Part shown: positions 1 to 8,101 of the stretch, in pieces
Layout of the letters: each line of letters starts with the position of its first letter
Numbering within the stretch: the stretch's first letter is position 1
Source of the DNA: Clostridium sp. CAG:167
GTDB taxonomy: Bacteria; Bacillota; Clostridia; Lachnospirales; Lachnospiraceae
Reading direction: 5' to 3'
Assembly: GCA_000433735.1 (NCBI GenBank)
Contig: HF998353.1
Coordinates: 56,203 to 72,904, forward strand
Length of the DNA: 16,702 nt
Program-made: the position numbers and the translations under genes
Notes under the pieces: model-generated
Database searches by the model: none
What the model saw: only the letters and a program-made list of their open reading frames with translations
What the model was told of the DNA's origin: nothing

Positions 1-786
1 TGTTTGGGTCCCCCGGCCGGCTGCTTCCCAGCCGATCAATTCCACTTCTTTATCCGGAATAAAATCATAAAATGCTCCCATGGCATTACTGCCACCTCCT
101 ACGCAGGCCATAACAACATCCGGCAATCTTCCCTCTTTTTCCAGCATCTGCTGTTTGATTTCCTTGCCGATGACACTCTGGAAATCTCTTACAATAGTAG
201 GAAATGGATGTGGTCCCATGACGGATCCGATGACATAATGGGTATCATCAATACGTCTGGTCCACTCACGAAGTGTCTCATTAACCGCATCTTTCAGCGT
301 CTGTGTCCCGCTGGTAACAGGATGCACTTTTGCTCCCAACAGTTCCATCCGGTATACATTCAGAGCCTGACGGTCTGTATCTACTTTTCCCATATAGATC
401 TCGCATTCCATGCCAAGAAGGGCTGCTACGGTAGCCGTTGCCACACCATGCTGACCGGCTCCGGTCTCTGCGATCAGACGCTTTTTACCCATTTTTTTAG
501 CCAAAAGAGCCTGGCCAAGGGCATTATTTAATTTGTGGGATCCGGTGTGGTTTAAATCCTCTCGTTTCAGGTAAATCTTTGCTCCTCCCAGATCTTCTGT
601 CATGTGGGATGCGTAGTACAGACGGGAAGGCCGTCCTACATATTCATTTAACAAATCATTATATTCTTTTACAAAAGCCGGATCTTCTTTATAATGATCG
701 TATGCTTTTTCCAGTTCTATTACTGCATTCATAAGAGTTTCCGGTATGTATTGTCCTCCATGAATACCAAATCTTCCGTTTGACAT
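1..786 (-). CDS. trpB: Tryptophan synthase beta chain, 3' end outside window
   Basis: TrpB is the PLP enzyme that condenses indole with L-serine to make tryptophan, working in an alpha2-beta2 complex with TrpA in the cytoplasm. I translated the minus strand directly. The frame opens with ATG at 784-786 (MSNGRFGIHGGQYIPETL) and stays open for 262 codons to the window edge, so roughly the last third of a ~395-residue protein is missing. Visible hallmarks are HTGSHKLNN with the PLP Schiff-base lysine at residue 85, the ETGAGQHG loop after it, and the phosphate-binding GGGSN near residue 230. The ATG shares one base with the trpC stop (TAATG), so the two genes are probably translationally coupled; AAAGGAG lies about 10 nt upstream. 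The 5' part is intact. trpA would be expected next, off-window. Confidence 0.96.
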   Translation of the reverse strand, partial: MSNGRFGIHGGQYIPETLMNAVIELEKAYDHYKEDPAFVKEYNDLLNEYVGRPSRLYYASHMTEDLGGAKIYLKREDLNHTGSHKLNNALGQALLAKKMGKKRLIAETGAGQHGVATATVAALLGMECEIYMGKVDTDRQALNVYRMELLGAKVHPVTSGTQTLKDAVNETLREWTRRIDDTHYVIGSVMGPHPFPTIVRDFQSVIGKEIKQQMLEKEGRLPDVVMACVGGGSNAMGAFYDFIPDKEVELIGWEAAGRGTQT

Positions 787-1571
787 TATTTGTTCTCTCC
801 TTTTAATTCTGCCAGCATGGCTTTTTTATTTTCAGCTCTCATAAAGGTTTCACCGATCAAAACACCATTTACATGGGCTTTTTCCAGTTCCTCTATGTCT
901 TCTCTTGTACGGATTCCGCTTTCGGCCACAAACAAAACATCCTGTGGCACCTTCTCCCGCAGCCTTATTCCATTATGGATATCTACCGTAAAATCTTTCA
1001 GGTTGCGGTTGTTAACGCCGATGATCCGGGCCTTTGCCCTGAGCGCCATCTGGATCTCTTCTTCATCATGTGCTTCTACCAGCGCTGACAAACCAAGAGA
1101 ATCGGCGATCTCTATATAATGTTTTAATGTTTCTTCATCCAAAATAGCACAGATCAGAAGTACGATGGATGCCCCTGCCGCCTTGGCTTCGTAGATCATA
1201 TACTCATCCACAGTAAAATCCTTGCGGAGAAGCGGGATCTTTACATCCTCTGCGATCTCTTTCAGATATTCAATGCTTCCTTTAAAATATTCCGGCTCGG
1301 TCAGCACGGAAATTGCCCCGGCACCTGCCTCTTCATAAGACTCCGCGATGCTCCGGTAATCAAATTTTTCTGCAATGATTCCTTTGGATGGTGATGCCTT
1401 TTTTACCTCACAGATAAAGGAAATCCCCTTTTTTCTCAGTTCCTTTTCAAAAGGAAATTCTCGATGGATCTCACAAGCCAGCGCCTTTTGTTTCATCTCT
1501 TCCGGTGAAATCTTTTGTTTTGCACCGGCTACCCGGATCCTTGTTTTTTCTGCTATTTCATCTAATATCAT
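786..1571 (-). CDS. trpC: Indole-3-glycerol phosphate synthase
   Basis: TrpC closes the indole ring, converting carboxyphenylamino-deoxyribulose phosphate to indole-3-glycerol phosphate. The protein has 261 residues, normal for the single-function enzyme, so there is no fused TrpF domain. Motifs of the (beta/alpha)8 barrel appear in order: CEVKKASPSKG at 54-64 (catalytic Glu55 and Lys57), LLRKDF around Lys117, LVEAH with Glu166, GVNNRNL at 185-191, and AESGI at 216-220. ATG 1569-1571 is preceded by AGGAG inside the end of trpD, with only 4 nt between the genes. Its TAA overlaps the trpB ATG by one base. The neighbour downstream is trpB rather than trpF, so phosphoribosylanthranilate isomerase, which makes its substrate, must be encoded elsewhere or be replaced. 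Confidence 0.97.
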   Translation of the reverse strand: MILDEIAEKTRIRVAGAKQKISPEEMKQKALACEIHREFPFEKELRKKGISFICEVKKASPSKGIIAEKFDYRSIAESYEEAGAGAISVLTEPEYFKGSIEYLKEIAEDVKIPLLRKDFTVDEYMIYEAKAAGASIVLLICAILDEETLKHYIEIADSLGLSALVEAHDEEEIQMALRAKARIIGVNNRNLKDFTVDIHNGIRLREKVPQDVLFVAESGIRTREDIEELEKAHVNGVLIGETFMRAENKKAMLAELKGENK

Positions 1572-1575
1572 GGTC

Positions 1576-2586
1576 TCACTCCTGTGTTGCTTTCACAAAT
1601 TCTTCCATCTTCCGGTAAGCTGCTCCGCTGTCGATTACTTCTTTTGCTTTCTGAACACCTTCCTCCATGGTAATGCCATCAATGCCAAGATAAATACCAA
1701 GTCCGGCATTCATCAGCACAATATCCCGTTTGGCTCCCTGTTCTTTGCCTCTTAAAATGTCCTTTGTGATCCGGGCATTTTCCTCCGGTGTTCCCCCAAT
1801 GATCTCTGACTGGTCATATGTTTTCAATCCAAACTGCTCAGGAGTGATATCATAGGAAATTTTCTTTCCGTCCCGGATCTCACAGCAGTGAGTCGGTCCT
1901 GTGACTGTAACCTCATCCAGATGTCCGTCACCACATACAGACATGCCGGCTTTTACACCCAGGTTGCTGAGTACATCGGCCAGTTTTTCTACCAGTTCAT
2001 CGGTGTAAACACCTAATAACTGCCGGCTGGCATTGGCCGGGTTAGTCAAAGGTCCCAATATATTGAATACCGTGCGCTCTTTCATGGCAGATCTTACCGG
2101 ACCTACATTTTTCATAGCCGGATGATACTTCTGAGCAAATAAAAATACCATATTAGTTTTCTTTAATACTTCCATGGCCTTCTCTTCATCCAACATCAGA
2201 TTGGCCCCCAGTTTTTCCAGCACATCGGCTGCGCCACTCTTACTGGATACACTACGGTTTCCGTGCTTGGTAACCGGCACACCGGCTGCCGCCATAACAA
2301 AGGCTGATGTGGTAGAAATGTTAAAGGTTCCTACCTCGTCGCCACCGGTTCCCACAATTTCTACAGCCTCGCAGTTTGGTGCAATGTGTGCTCCGGCATT
2401 TCTCATGCCCTGGGCACAAGCTGTGATTTCTTCAATGGTTTCACCTTTCATGCGGAGTGCTGTGAGGAAAGTGGCCATCTGGATCTGGCTTGCCTCCCCT
2501 GACATAATTTCCCCCATTACTTCTACTGCCTCTTCATAGGTCAGATCCTGCCTGTTGATTACTTTGTGAATTGCTTCCTGTATCAT
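1576..2586 (-). CDS. trpD: Anthranilate phosphoribosyltransferase
   Basis: TrpD transfers the phosphoribosyl group of PRPP to anthranilate, the second committed step of tryptophan synthesis. At 336 residues it has the usual length of the stand-alone enzyme. The class IV phosphoribosyltransferase signature is complete: GTGGD at 79-83 (pyrophosphate binding), NIST at 89-92 and KHGNR at 107-111, followed by the SGAADVLEKLG stretch. The N-terminal alpha-helical domain (residues 1-70) is typical. The start is ATG 2584-2586, with a purine-rich AGGAGA just upstream in the 13-nt gap after trpG. The stop is TGA. It is not fused to the TrpG amidotransferase domain, unlike the enterobacterial arrangement. 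Confidence 0.97.
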   Translation of the reverse strand: MIQEAIHKVINRQDLTYEEAVEVMGEIMSGEASQIQMATFLTALRMKGETIEEITACAQGMRNAGAHIAPNCEAVEIVGTGGDEVGTFNISTTSAFVMAAAGVPVTKHGNRSVSSKSGAADVLEKLGANLMLDEEKAMEVLKKTNMVFLFAQKYHPAMKNVGPVRSAMKERTVFNILGPLTNPANASRQLLGVYTDELVEKLADVLSNLGVKAGMSVCGDGHLDEVTVTGPTHCCEIRDGKKISYDITPEQFGLKTYDQSEIIGGTPEENARITKDILRGKEQGAKRDIVLMNAGLGIYLGIDGITMEEGVQKAKEVIDSGAAYRKMEEFVKATQE

Positions 2587-2599
2587 ATCAATCTCTCCT

Positions 2600-3169
2600 T
2601 TACCGTAAGTTCAAAAAGTTTTCTATTATTTTCATTCCATCCGGTGTCATAATAGATTCAGGATGAAACTGTAATCCATACACATCATACTGTCTGTGTT
2701 TTACTGCCATGACCTCATTGTTCTCATCTACCGAGATTACTTCCAGTTCCTCCGGTATAGTATCCATATCCGCAATGAGGGAATGGTACCTTGCCACCTC
2801 GGCTTTTTCCGGCAATCCTGCAAAAATAGGTTTTTTTGTATCTATCGTTACAGTACTTTTCTTTCCATGCATCAGCTGTTTGGCATGACAGATGGTGGCA
2901 CCGTACACCTCACAGATTCCCTGATGTCCCAGGCATACACCAAGGATCGGTACTTTTCCCTGGAGTTTCAATACTACTTCTTCACACACTCCGGCATCTT
3001 TTGGATAACCGGGACCCGGCGACAAAACAATGTGATCCGGATGAAGTTTTTCGATTTCATCCACGGTAAGTTCATCGTTTCGTATTACCTTGATGTGGGG
3101 ATTTATCGTTCCAATATACTGCACCAGATTATAGGAAAAACTATCATAATTATCAATCAATAAGATCAT
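2600..3169 (-). CDS. trpG: Anthranilate synthase component II, glutamine amidotransferase
   Basis: This class I glutamine amidotransferase releases ammonia from glutamine and channels it to TrpE for anthranilate formation. In 189 residues it shows LIDNYDSFSYN at the N-terminus, the oxyanion strand LSPGPGYP at 49-56, the nucleophile elbow GVCLGHQ with Cys79, and the FHPES triad end with His169 and Glu171. The MHGK motif (100-103), typical of TrpG/PabA subunits that dock on TrpE/PabB, is present. The ATG overlaps the trpE stop as ATGA, which favours coupled, equimolar synthesis. In many Firmicutes one such subunit serves both tryptophan and folate synthesis, so a PabA role is possible; its place in the operon makes TrpG the main call. 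Confidence 0.96.
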   Translation of the reverse strand: MILLIDNYDSFSYNLVQYIGTINPHIKVIRNDELTVDEIEKLHPDHIVLSPGPGYPKDAGVCEEVVLKLQGKVPILGVCLGHQGICEVYGATICHAKQLMHGKKSTVTIDTKKPIFAGLPEKAEVARYHSLIADMDTIPEELEVISVDENNEVMAVKHRQYDVYGLQFHPESIMTPDGMKIIENFLNLR

Positions 3170-4629
3170 ATTCTCACAGCCTCCTTTGCATTTTCAATGG
3201 CAAGCATTACTGCTTTTGCTTTATTGGCAGATTCCTGATATTCATTGGCCGGCACGCTGTCTGCCACAATGCCGCCTCCTGCCTGTACATAGACTTTGTT
3301 GTTCTTTTTCACTGCCATCCTGATTGCGATGCAAGTATCCATGTTTCCGCCAAAATCTACATAGCCCAACGCTCCGCCATAAATTCCTCTTGGCACCGGC
3401 TCCAGCTCGTCTATGATCTCACAGGCTCTGATCTTTGGCGCCCCGGATAAGGTTCCTGCCGGCAGCACCGACTTGATGGCATCCAGTGAATCCCTATCCG
3501 GACGGATGTTACTCTCTACCTGAGAACAGATATGCATGATCTTGGAATACTTATGGATCATCTGATACTTGGTTACTTCCACAGATCCGTACTGGGAGAT
3601 CCGTCCCAGATCATTTCTTCCCAGATCCACCAGCATATTGTGCTCTGACAATTCTTTCTCATCCGACATCAGATCTGCTACCAGAGCATCATCTTCCTTT
3701 TCATCCTTTCCCCTCGGTCTGGATCCTGCCACCGGGAAGGTAACAAGTCTGCCATCCTGCAGGCGGACCAGCGTTTCCGGTGAAGTACTCATGATCTCCA
3801 CATCTTCCATATTCATGTACACCATGTACGGAGATGGATTGGTAGTTCTAAGCACCCGGTATGGATTGATCAGACTGCCTTCATAGTCACTGGTAAACCG
3901 TCTGGATATTACAGCCTGGAAAATATCTCCGTCAAAAATATAATCCTTTGTCTTTTCTACCATCCCTGCGTATTCTTCTTCTGTCACATTGCACTCAAAC
4001 TGTACTTTATCATACACCGGCTCATCTTCAAGTGGTGTTGTATCCCGGATGAGCGATACAATTTCTTTTATTTCTTTTCTGGCTTTTTCATAGTTTTCTT
4101 CCAGATTTTCACCAACTCTTACATTGGCCACCAGAACAATTTTCTGCTTCAGGTGATCATAAGCAATAACTTTATCAAACAACATTAAGTCGTAATCTGC
4201 AAATTCACCTCTCTGGATCTTCAATTTAGGTTCTGCATGAGCGATCATGGCGTAAGAAAAATATCCTACGAATCCGCCGGCGAATGGTGGCATATCCTTT
4301 ATTTTCGGTGCCTGGTATTGTTTTAATATATCTCTTACCACCGAAAGGGAATCTGTTGTCTCTACCTCTTTTTGCTTCTGTCCCTCTTTGATTATCACCT
4401 TTTTCTCCTGGCAGGTAACTCTCATGATCGGATCGTATCCAAGGAAGGAATATCGTCCCCATTTTTCTCCACCTTCTACACTTTCCAGCAGATAATAATT
4501 TTTCTTGCTGGCTGCAATCTTTCGCAGGAGGTAAATCGGTGTTACCACATCTGCGTAAATTTCCTCCTGAATCGGTACAATATCATACCGTCCAACATAC
4601 TGTTTTAACTCTTCCATTGTAGGTGTCAT
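3166..4629 (-). CDS. trpE: Anthranilate synthase component I
   Basis: TrpE converts chorismate plus ammonia to anthranilate and is normally the feedback-inhibited step of the pathway. I set the start at ATG 4627-4629 (MTPTMEELKQYV), giving 487 residues, because AAGGAAGG sits 9 nt upstream; the open frame further upstream is the T-box terminator, not protein. LLES at 47-50 and RYSFLG at 59-64 form the tryptophan-binding allosteric region, so feedback inhibition is likely retained. The C-terminal chorismate-binding domain shows DGDIFQAVISRRF, PAGTLSGAPK and GGGIVADS. It is the first gene of the operon, controlled by the upstream leader, and ends in a 4-base ATGA overlap with trpG. ATG 4615-4617 (residue 5) is a less likely alternative start. 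Confidence 0.96.
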   Translation of the reverse strand: MTPTMEELKQYVGRYDIVPIQEEIYADVVTPIYLLRKIAASKKNYYLLESVEGGEKWGRYSFLGYDPIMRVTCQEKKVIIKEGQKQKEVETTDSLSVVRDILKQYQAPKIKDMPPFAGGFVGYFSYAMIAHAEPKLKIQRGEFADYDLMLFDKVIAYDHLKQKIVLVANVRVGENLEENYEKARKEIKEIVSLIRDTTPLEDEPVYDKVQFECNVTEEEYAGMVEKTKDYIFDGDIFQAVISRRFTSDYEGSLINPYRVLRTTNPSPYMVYMNMEDVEIMSTSPETLVRLQDGRLVTFPVAGSRPRGKDEKEDDALVADLMSDEKELSEHNMLVDLGRNDLGRISQYGSVEVTKYQMIHKYSKIMHICSQVESNIRPDRDSLDAIKSVLPAGTLSGAPKIRACEIIDELEPVPRGIYGGALGYVDFGGNMDTCIAIRMAVKKNNKVYVQAGGGIVADSVPANEYQESANKAKAVMLAIENAKEAVRI

Positions 4630-4657
4630 ATGCAACGACCTTCCTTTCTTGTATAAT

Positions 4658-4700
4658 AAAAAAACTCCTGCCCCTCTCCTAAAAGGAAAGGGACAAGAGT
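4658..4700 (-). terminator. T-box-controlled intrinsic terminator (attenuator)
   Basis: On the minus strand the arm ACTCTTGTCCCTTTCC (4685-4700) pairs along all 16 positions, counting G-U pairs, with GGAGAGGGGCAGGAGT (4664-4679) across a 5-base loop. A seven-T run (4658-4664) follows, with its first T shared with the stem base. The trpE ribosome-binding site begins about 15 bases downstream. This is the off state of the T-box leader. Confidence 0.94.
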
Positions 4701-4936
4701 TGTAAAATCTCCTGCGGTACCACCCTGTTTGATTACGGTGTAATCCACTCAATCATGTACTAACATACACTCCTGCAGATAACGGTTCAGGTCTCCGTCA
4801 GCGTCTACTTTCAAAGATTTCAAGCTGCCCTCCCGAGTCCATTCACAATTATCATGCTGTCGCTTCACACCAACCAGCGACTCTCTGAAAACAATCCAAC
4901 TGCTACTTCTCTCGGTCAACGGTTTAAATTATTTAT
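4658..4936 (-). ncRNA. T-box riboswitch leader, tRNA-Trp specific
   Basis: This fills the 366-base gene-free stretch between gpsA and trpE. Reading the minus strand there are, in order: the Stem I 5' side with GAGAAGTA; the distal stem region AGAGAGTCGC-TGGTTGGTGTGAAGCGAC with the conserved AG-bulge and terminal-loop sequence; the specifier loop GAA-TGG-ACTC at 4835-4844, whose specifier codon UGG (4839-4841) is tryptophan; and the T-box AGGGTGGTACCGCAGG at 4711-4726. The bulge UGGU would pair with the tRNA acceptor end. GTAATC before the T-box and GATTTTAC after it could form the antiterminator helix. A strong intrinsic terminator follows. By family knowledge, uncharged tRNA-Trp stabilises the antiterminator and switches on trpE-G-D-C-B when tryptophan is low. 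Confidence 0.95.
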
Positions 4937-4942
4937 AACTTT

Positions 4943-4970
4943 AGTATACACAGATTATCTCTTATGTCAA
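4943..4970 (-). promoter_or_regulatory. Sigma-A-type promoter of the trp operon
   Basis: On the minus strand a perfect -35 TTGACA (4965-4970) is separated by 16 bases from -10 TATACT (4943-4948), and transcription would begin near 4936. It lies 25 bases after the gpsA stop. No strong intrinsic terminator lies between gpsA and this promoter, only an AT-only stretch, so some read-through from gpsA into the leader is possible; the attenuator would still act on it. Confidence 0.85.
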
Positions 4971-4995
4971 CAAAAAATTTAATTTTTTTTAATAT

Positions 4996-6003
4996 TTACC
5001 ATTTCAAACTGTTATACTCATTTGCCTTATCGCGCTCCAAAAGATCCTGGATCGCCTGCGCCGGTGTCTTGTGAGCAAACAAAATAGCATTGATCTGCTC
5101 CACGATCGGCATTGTCACATGATGCTTGTTGGCAAGGGCCATAGCAGCCTTGGCACAGTTAACACCTTCCACAACCTGCTTGATCTCTTCTTTGGCTTCT
5201 TCCAGTGTTTTGCCCTGTCCCAACAGATAACCGCATGTATGGTTACGGCTGTGGGTACTGGTACAAGTAACAATTAAATCACCGATACCGCTTAATCCAC
5301 AGAAAGTCTCCATCTTTCCGCCTAATTCCAGTCCCAGTCTGGATATTTCCGCAATTCCTCTGGTCATTAATGCAGCTCGGGTATTGTCACCCAGACCCAT
5401 TCCATCCAGAATACCGGCTGCCAGTGCAATGACATTTTTCAACGAACCACCTAACTCAATACCGATGATATCCGGGCTTGTATAAACACGGAATCTGCTT
5501 CCCATAAATACATCCTGTACAAAAGCAGCTGTCTTTTCTGTTTTTGCACCTACTACTACCGTGGTAGGAACTCCTTTTGACACTTCCTCTGCGTGGCTTG
5601 GTCCGGATAAAACAGCCACATCTGCACCTTTGATCTCATCTTCGATCACATCACAGAGAGGCAGCAGTGTAGCCTCTTCAATTCCTTTACCAACATTTAC
5701 AACGATCTGTCCCGGCTTAATAAAGGCTTTTGCCTCTTTTGCTGTAGATCGCACATAAGGGGATGCCACAGAAAATACGATAATATCCTGATCTGTGCAT
5801 GCTTTTTCCAGATCACTTTCAATCTCAATGGTATCCGGCAGTTTTACTCCCGGCAAGCGGTAAATATGCTCTCTGTGCTCATTCAAAATATCGATCTCTT
5901 CCTGTACTTTTGACCAGATCGTAACCTTATGTCCGTTATTTGCACACAAAATAGCCAAGGCGGTTCCCCAGCTTCCAGCTCCTAAAAAACTAACTCGTTT
6001 CAT
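4996..6003 (-). CDS. gpsA: NAD(P)-dependent glycerol-3-phosphate dehydrogenase
   Basis: GpsA reduces dihydroxyacetone phosphate to sn-glycerol-3-phosphate, the backbone of phospholipids, in the cytoplasm. The start is ATG 6001-6003, with AAGGAG 7 nt upstream; a longer frame to 6072 overlaps the end of plsY and lacks support. The 335-residue protein has the N-terminal Rossmann motif FLGAGSWGTALA (6-17), NVGKG with Lys106, and the catalytic region GGSLKNVIALAAGI with Lys189, followed by the family signature through GDNTRAALMTRG. Length and motifs are complete. It lies 28 nt behind plsY, whose product consumes acyl-phosphate and glycerol-3-phosphate, so adjacent genes supply and use the same metabolite. 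The stop is TAA. Confidence 0.97.
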   Translation of the reverse strand: MKRVSFLGAGSWGTALAILCANNGHKVTIWSKVQEEIDILNEHREHIYRLPGVKLPDTIEIESDLEKACTDQDIIVFSVASPYVRSTAKEAKAFIKPGQIVVNVGKGIEEATLLPLCDVIEDEIKGADVAVLSGPSHAEEVSKGVPTTVVVGAKTEKTAAFVQDVFMGSRFRVYTSPDIIGIELGGSLKNVIALAAGILDGMGLGDNTRAALMTRGIAEISRLGLELGGKMETFCGLSGIGDLIVTCTSTHSRNHTCGYLLGQGKTLEEAKEEIKQVVEGVNCAKAAMALANKHHVTMPIVEQINAILFAHKTPAQAIQDLLERDKANEYNSLKW

Positions 6004-6031
6004 CTTTTTTCTCCTTAAATATACTAATATT

Positions 6032-6691
6032 TTATCCTTGTTTTTTCTCACCAAACTTACGCTCTGTACCATTCAGCAGTCTTTTGATATTTCCGGCATG
6101 TTTAATATATGCCAGGATCACAAAAAGCATCGACACTATGATCATATACACTGCCACAGGGCTTTTAATAAACCGGCACACTGTGTAGATTGGGAAATAC
6201 CATATTACCATCAATGAGCCAAGAGATACATATCTTGTCAGTGCTACTACTGCTACAAAAAGTACGATACCTCCTGCGATCATCCACCACCCCAGTCTGG
6301 TCCCGGCCGAAGATGCCACGATCACCGCTGCTGACACAGCAATTCCTTTTCCTCCCTTGAAATGAAGTTCAAAAGGAAAATTGTGACCGATTACAACGCC
6401 CAGTCCCACAATCAAAGTAAACAGATATGTATACTCCAGATCCATGTCCATGCGGGGACACATAACAAAACGGACAACCAGAGTCGGAATAAACGCTTTC
6501 AAAAGGTCTCCTCCAAAAGTCAGTGCTCCGCCCTTGGCTCCCATGGTACGCAGAGCATTGGTCGTGCCTATATTGCCACTGCCCTCTGTCCGGATATCGT
6601 GGCCATTCATTTTGCCCACAATATAGCCGGTAGAAAAGCACCCGAAAAAATATCCTATCACTAATAAAATTATCGCAAGTAATCCATACAC
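6032..6691 (-). CDS. plsY: Acyl-phosphate:glycerol-3-phosphate acyltransferase
   Basis: PlsY is an integral membrane acyltransferase that moves the acyl group of acyl-phosphate to glycerol-3-phosphate, giving lysophosphatidate. I prefer a GTG start at 6689-6691 (read as MYGLLAIILLVIGYFFG). The family normally begins right at the first membrane helix, and GGAG lies 10 nt upstream overlapping the end of der. The next upstream ATG, at 6757, would add a charged, der-overlapping leader. From GTG the protein is 219 residues with several hydrophobic helices. The three cytoplasmic motifs are present: GSGNIGTTNALR (37-48), H103-FPF with FKGGKG (111-116), and the C-terminal NIKRLLNGTERKFG (201-214). 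It sits 7 nt after der and precedes gpsA. Confidence 0.93.
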   Translation of the reverse strand: MYGLLAIILLVIGYFFGCFSTGYIVGKMNGHDIRTEGSGNIGTTNALRTMGAKGGALTFGGDLLKAFIPTLVVRFVMCPRMDMDLEYTYLFTLIVGLGVVIGHNFPFELHFKGGKGIAVSAAVIVASSAGTRLGWWMIAGGIVLFVAVVALTRYVSLGSLMVIWYFPIYTVCRFIKSPVAVYMIIVSMLFVILAYIKHAGNIKRLLNGTERKFGEKKQG

Positions 6692-6698
6692 AGTATCT

Positions 6699-8024
6699 TT
6701 ACTCCTTTTCTTTTCTTTCCCTGATAAAGATCCGGATCGGAGTTCCGGCAAAACCAAAAGTCTCCCGGATCCTGTTCTCTATATAACGCTGATAAGAAAA
6801 ATGCATCAGTTCTTTGTTGTTCACAAACAGCACAAAAGTCGGCGGTTTGGTACTTACCTGGGTCATATAGAATAATTTCAGGCGTTTTCCTTTGTCTGAA
6901 GGCGGCTGCTGCATGGCTACCGCTTCCATCAAAATTTCATTCAGGACTCCTGTCTGGATCCGCAGTGCATGATTCTGGATCACTACATCCAGTACATCAA
7001 AAATCTTGTTGGTACGCTGGCCGGTCAGTGCCGAAATAAACATGATCTCAGCATACGGCACAAAGGACAGGATATCCCGTACCTTTTTGGTGAATTCTTT
7101 CACTGTGGAATTATCTTTTTCCAGTGCATCCCATTTATTGACCGCTATAATAAGGCCGCGGCCCCGGTCATGTGCCACACCTGCGATCTTGGCATCCTGC
7201 TCCGTAACACCTTCTGTGGCATCAATCACAAGGATCACCACATCCGCTCTTTCAATAGCCGCAATAGTACGGATGATACTGTATCTTTCAATGTCCTCTT
7301 TGATCTTGCTTTTACGGCGCAGTCCTGCCGTGTCAATAAATACATACTCTGTATCATTGTGAACGATCTCCGTGTCAATGGCATCTCTTGTAGTACCAGC
7401 CACATCTGAAACGATCACACGGTTTTCTCCTAACAGACGGTTGATCAGCGAAGATTTACCGGCATTCGGTTTTCCAACTACCGCAATCTTCGGTCTCTCA
7501 TCTTCTTCCTGTTCGATCTTGTCCAGATCGATCACGTCCAGCACGGCATCCAGCATATCACCCAGCCCCAGTTTACTGCTGGCTGATACAGGGTGCGGAT
7601 CCCCTATGCCAAGATTGTAAAACTCGTACACATCCGGCATATATTTCTGAAAATTATCTACTTTATTTACAACTAAAATAACCGGCTTGCCGGAACGACG
7701 AAGCATATCTGCCACTTTATAATCTGCATCTACCAGTCCCTGTCTCACATCTACAATAAACAAAATAACATCGGCTGTATCAATGGCTATGTTGGCCTGC
7801 TCTCTCATATGTTTAAGCATCTGGTCTTTGCTGTCCATCTCGATTCCGCCGGTATCGATCAGTGAAAAAGAGTGGTTCAGCCAGGTAACATCCGCATAGA
7901 TACGATCCCTGGTCACACCAGGATAATCTTTCACGATGGAAATCTTTTCTCCTGCTAATGTATTAAACAGAGTTGATTTTCCCACATTCGGTCTACCTAC
8001 AATGGCCAAAATTGGTTTTCCCAT
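6699..8024 (-). CDS. der: Ribosome biogenesis GTPase Der (EngA)
   Basis: Der is an essential tandem-GTPase needed for 50S ribosomal subunit maturation. The 441-residue protein has two complete G domains: GRPNVGKS (10-17), DTGG (57-60) and NKVD (120-123) in the first, GKPNAGKS (184-191), DTAG (231-234) and NKWD (296-299) in the second. A C-terminal KH-like domain follows, ending in a basic/acidic tail (RERKEKE). I chose ATG 8022-8024 because TGGAG sits 6 nt upstream. An in-frame ATG four codons earlier has no convincing ribosome-binding site and would bury this one. It is the first gene of a der-plsY-gpsA unit with its own promoter. The stop is TAA. Confidence 0.97.
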   Translation of the reverse strand: MGKPILAIVGRPNVGKSTLFNTLAGEKISIVKDYPGVTRDRIYADVTWLNHSFSLIDTGGIEMDSKDQMLKHMREQANIAIDTADVILFIVDVRQGLVDADYKVADMLRRSGKPVILVVNKVDNFQKYMPDVYEFYNLGIGDPHPVSASSKLGLGDMLDAVLDVIDLDKIEQEEDERPKIAVVGKPNAGKSSLINRLLGENRVIVSDVAGTTRDAIDTEIVHNDTEYVFIDTAGLRRKSKIKEDIERYSIIRTIAAIERADVVILVIDATEGVTEQDAKIAGVAHDRGRGLIIAVNKWDALEKDNSTVKEFTKKVRDILSFVPYAEIMFISALTGQRTNKIFDVLDVVIQNHALRIQTGVLNEILMEAVAMQQPPSDKGKRLKLFYMTQVSTKPPTFVLFVNNKELMHFSYQRYIENRIRETFGFAGTPIRIFIRERKEKE

Positions 8025-8066
8025 AATTATCTCCATTTCTTTATCTATCTTATCACAATCGTTATT

Positions 8067-8095
8067 ACTATATCACAAAAAATTATTTTAGACAA
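8067..8095 (-). promoter_or_regulatory. Sigma-A-type promoter for der-plsY-gpsA
   Basis: On the minus strand TTGTCT (8090-8095) is followed after 17 bases by TATAGT (8067-8072), close to the -35 and -10 consensus. The spacer is AT-rich with a T-run. It lies just past the yraN stop, with no hairpin terminator between, so der probably receives both its own transcription and some read-through. Confidence 0.7.
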
Positions 8096-8101
8096 GTTCT
8101 G

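Noticed and set aside
4..531. Plus-strand 175-codon open frame at the left edge
   Set aside because: It is the antisense of trpB, whose PLP-binding motifs are intact on the minus strand.
3166..3169. trpE-trpG overlap as a frameshift or fusion remnant
   Set aside because: It is a standard ATGA overlap with both proteins full length, typical of coupled translation.
4630..4752. In-frame extension of trpE upstream by 41 residues
   Set aside because: The stretch is the T-box sequence and terminator hairpin; the ribosome-binding site supports ATG 4627-4629.
4971..4995. Terminator after gpsA
   Set aside because: The A-run/T-run stretch could form only a weak AT-only hairpin; not enough to call.
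6004..6072. Longer gpsA start overlapping plsY
   Set aside because: It lacks a good ribosome-binding site, and MKRVSFLGAGSWGT at 6003 is the normal family start with AAGGAG in place.
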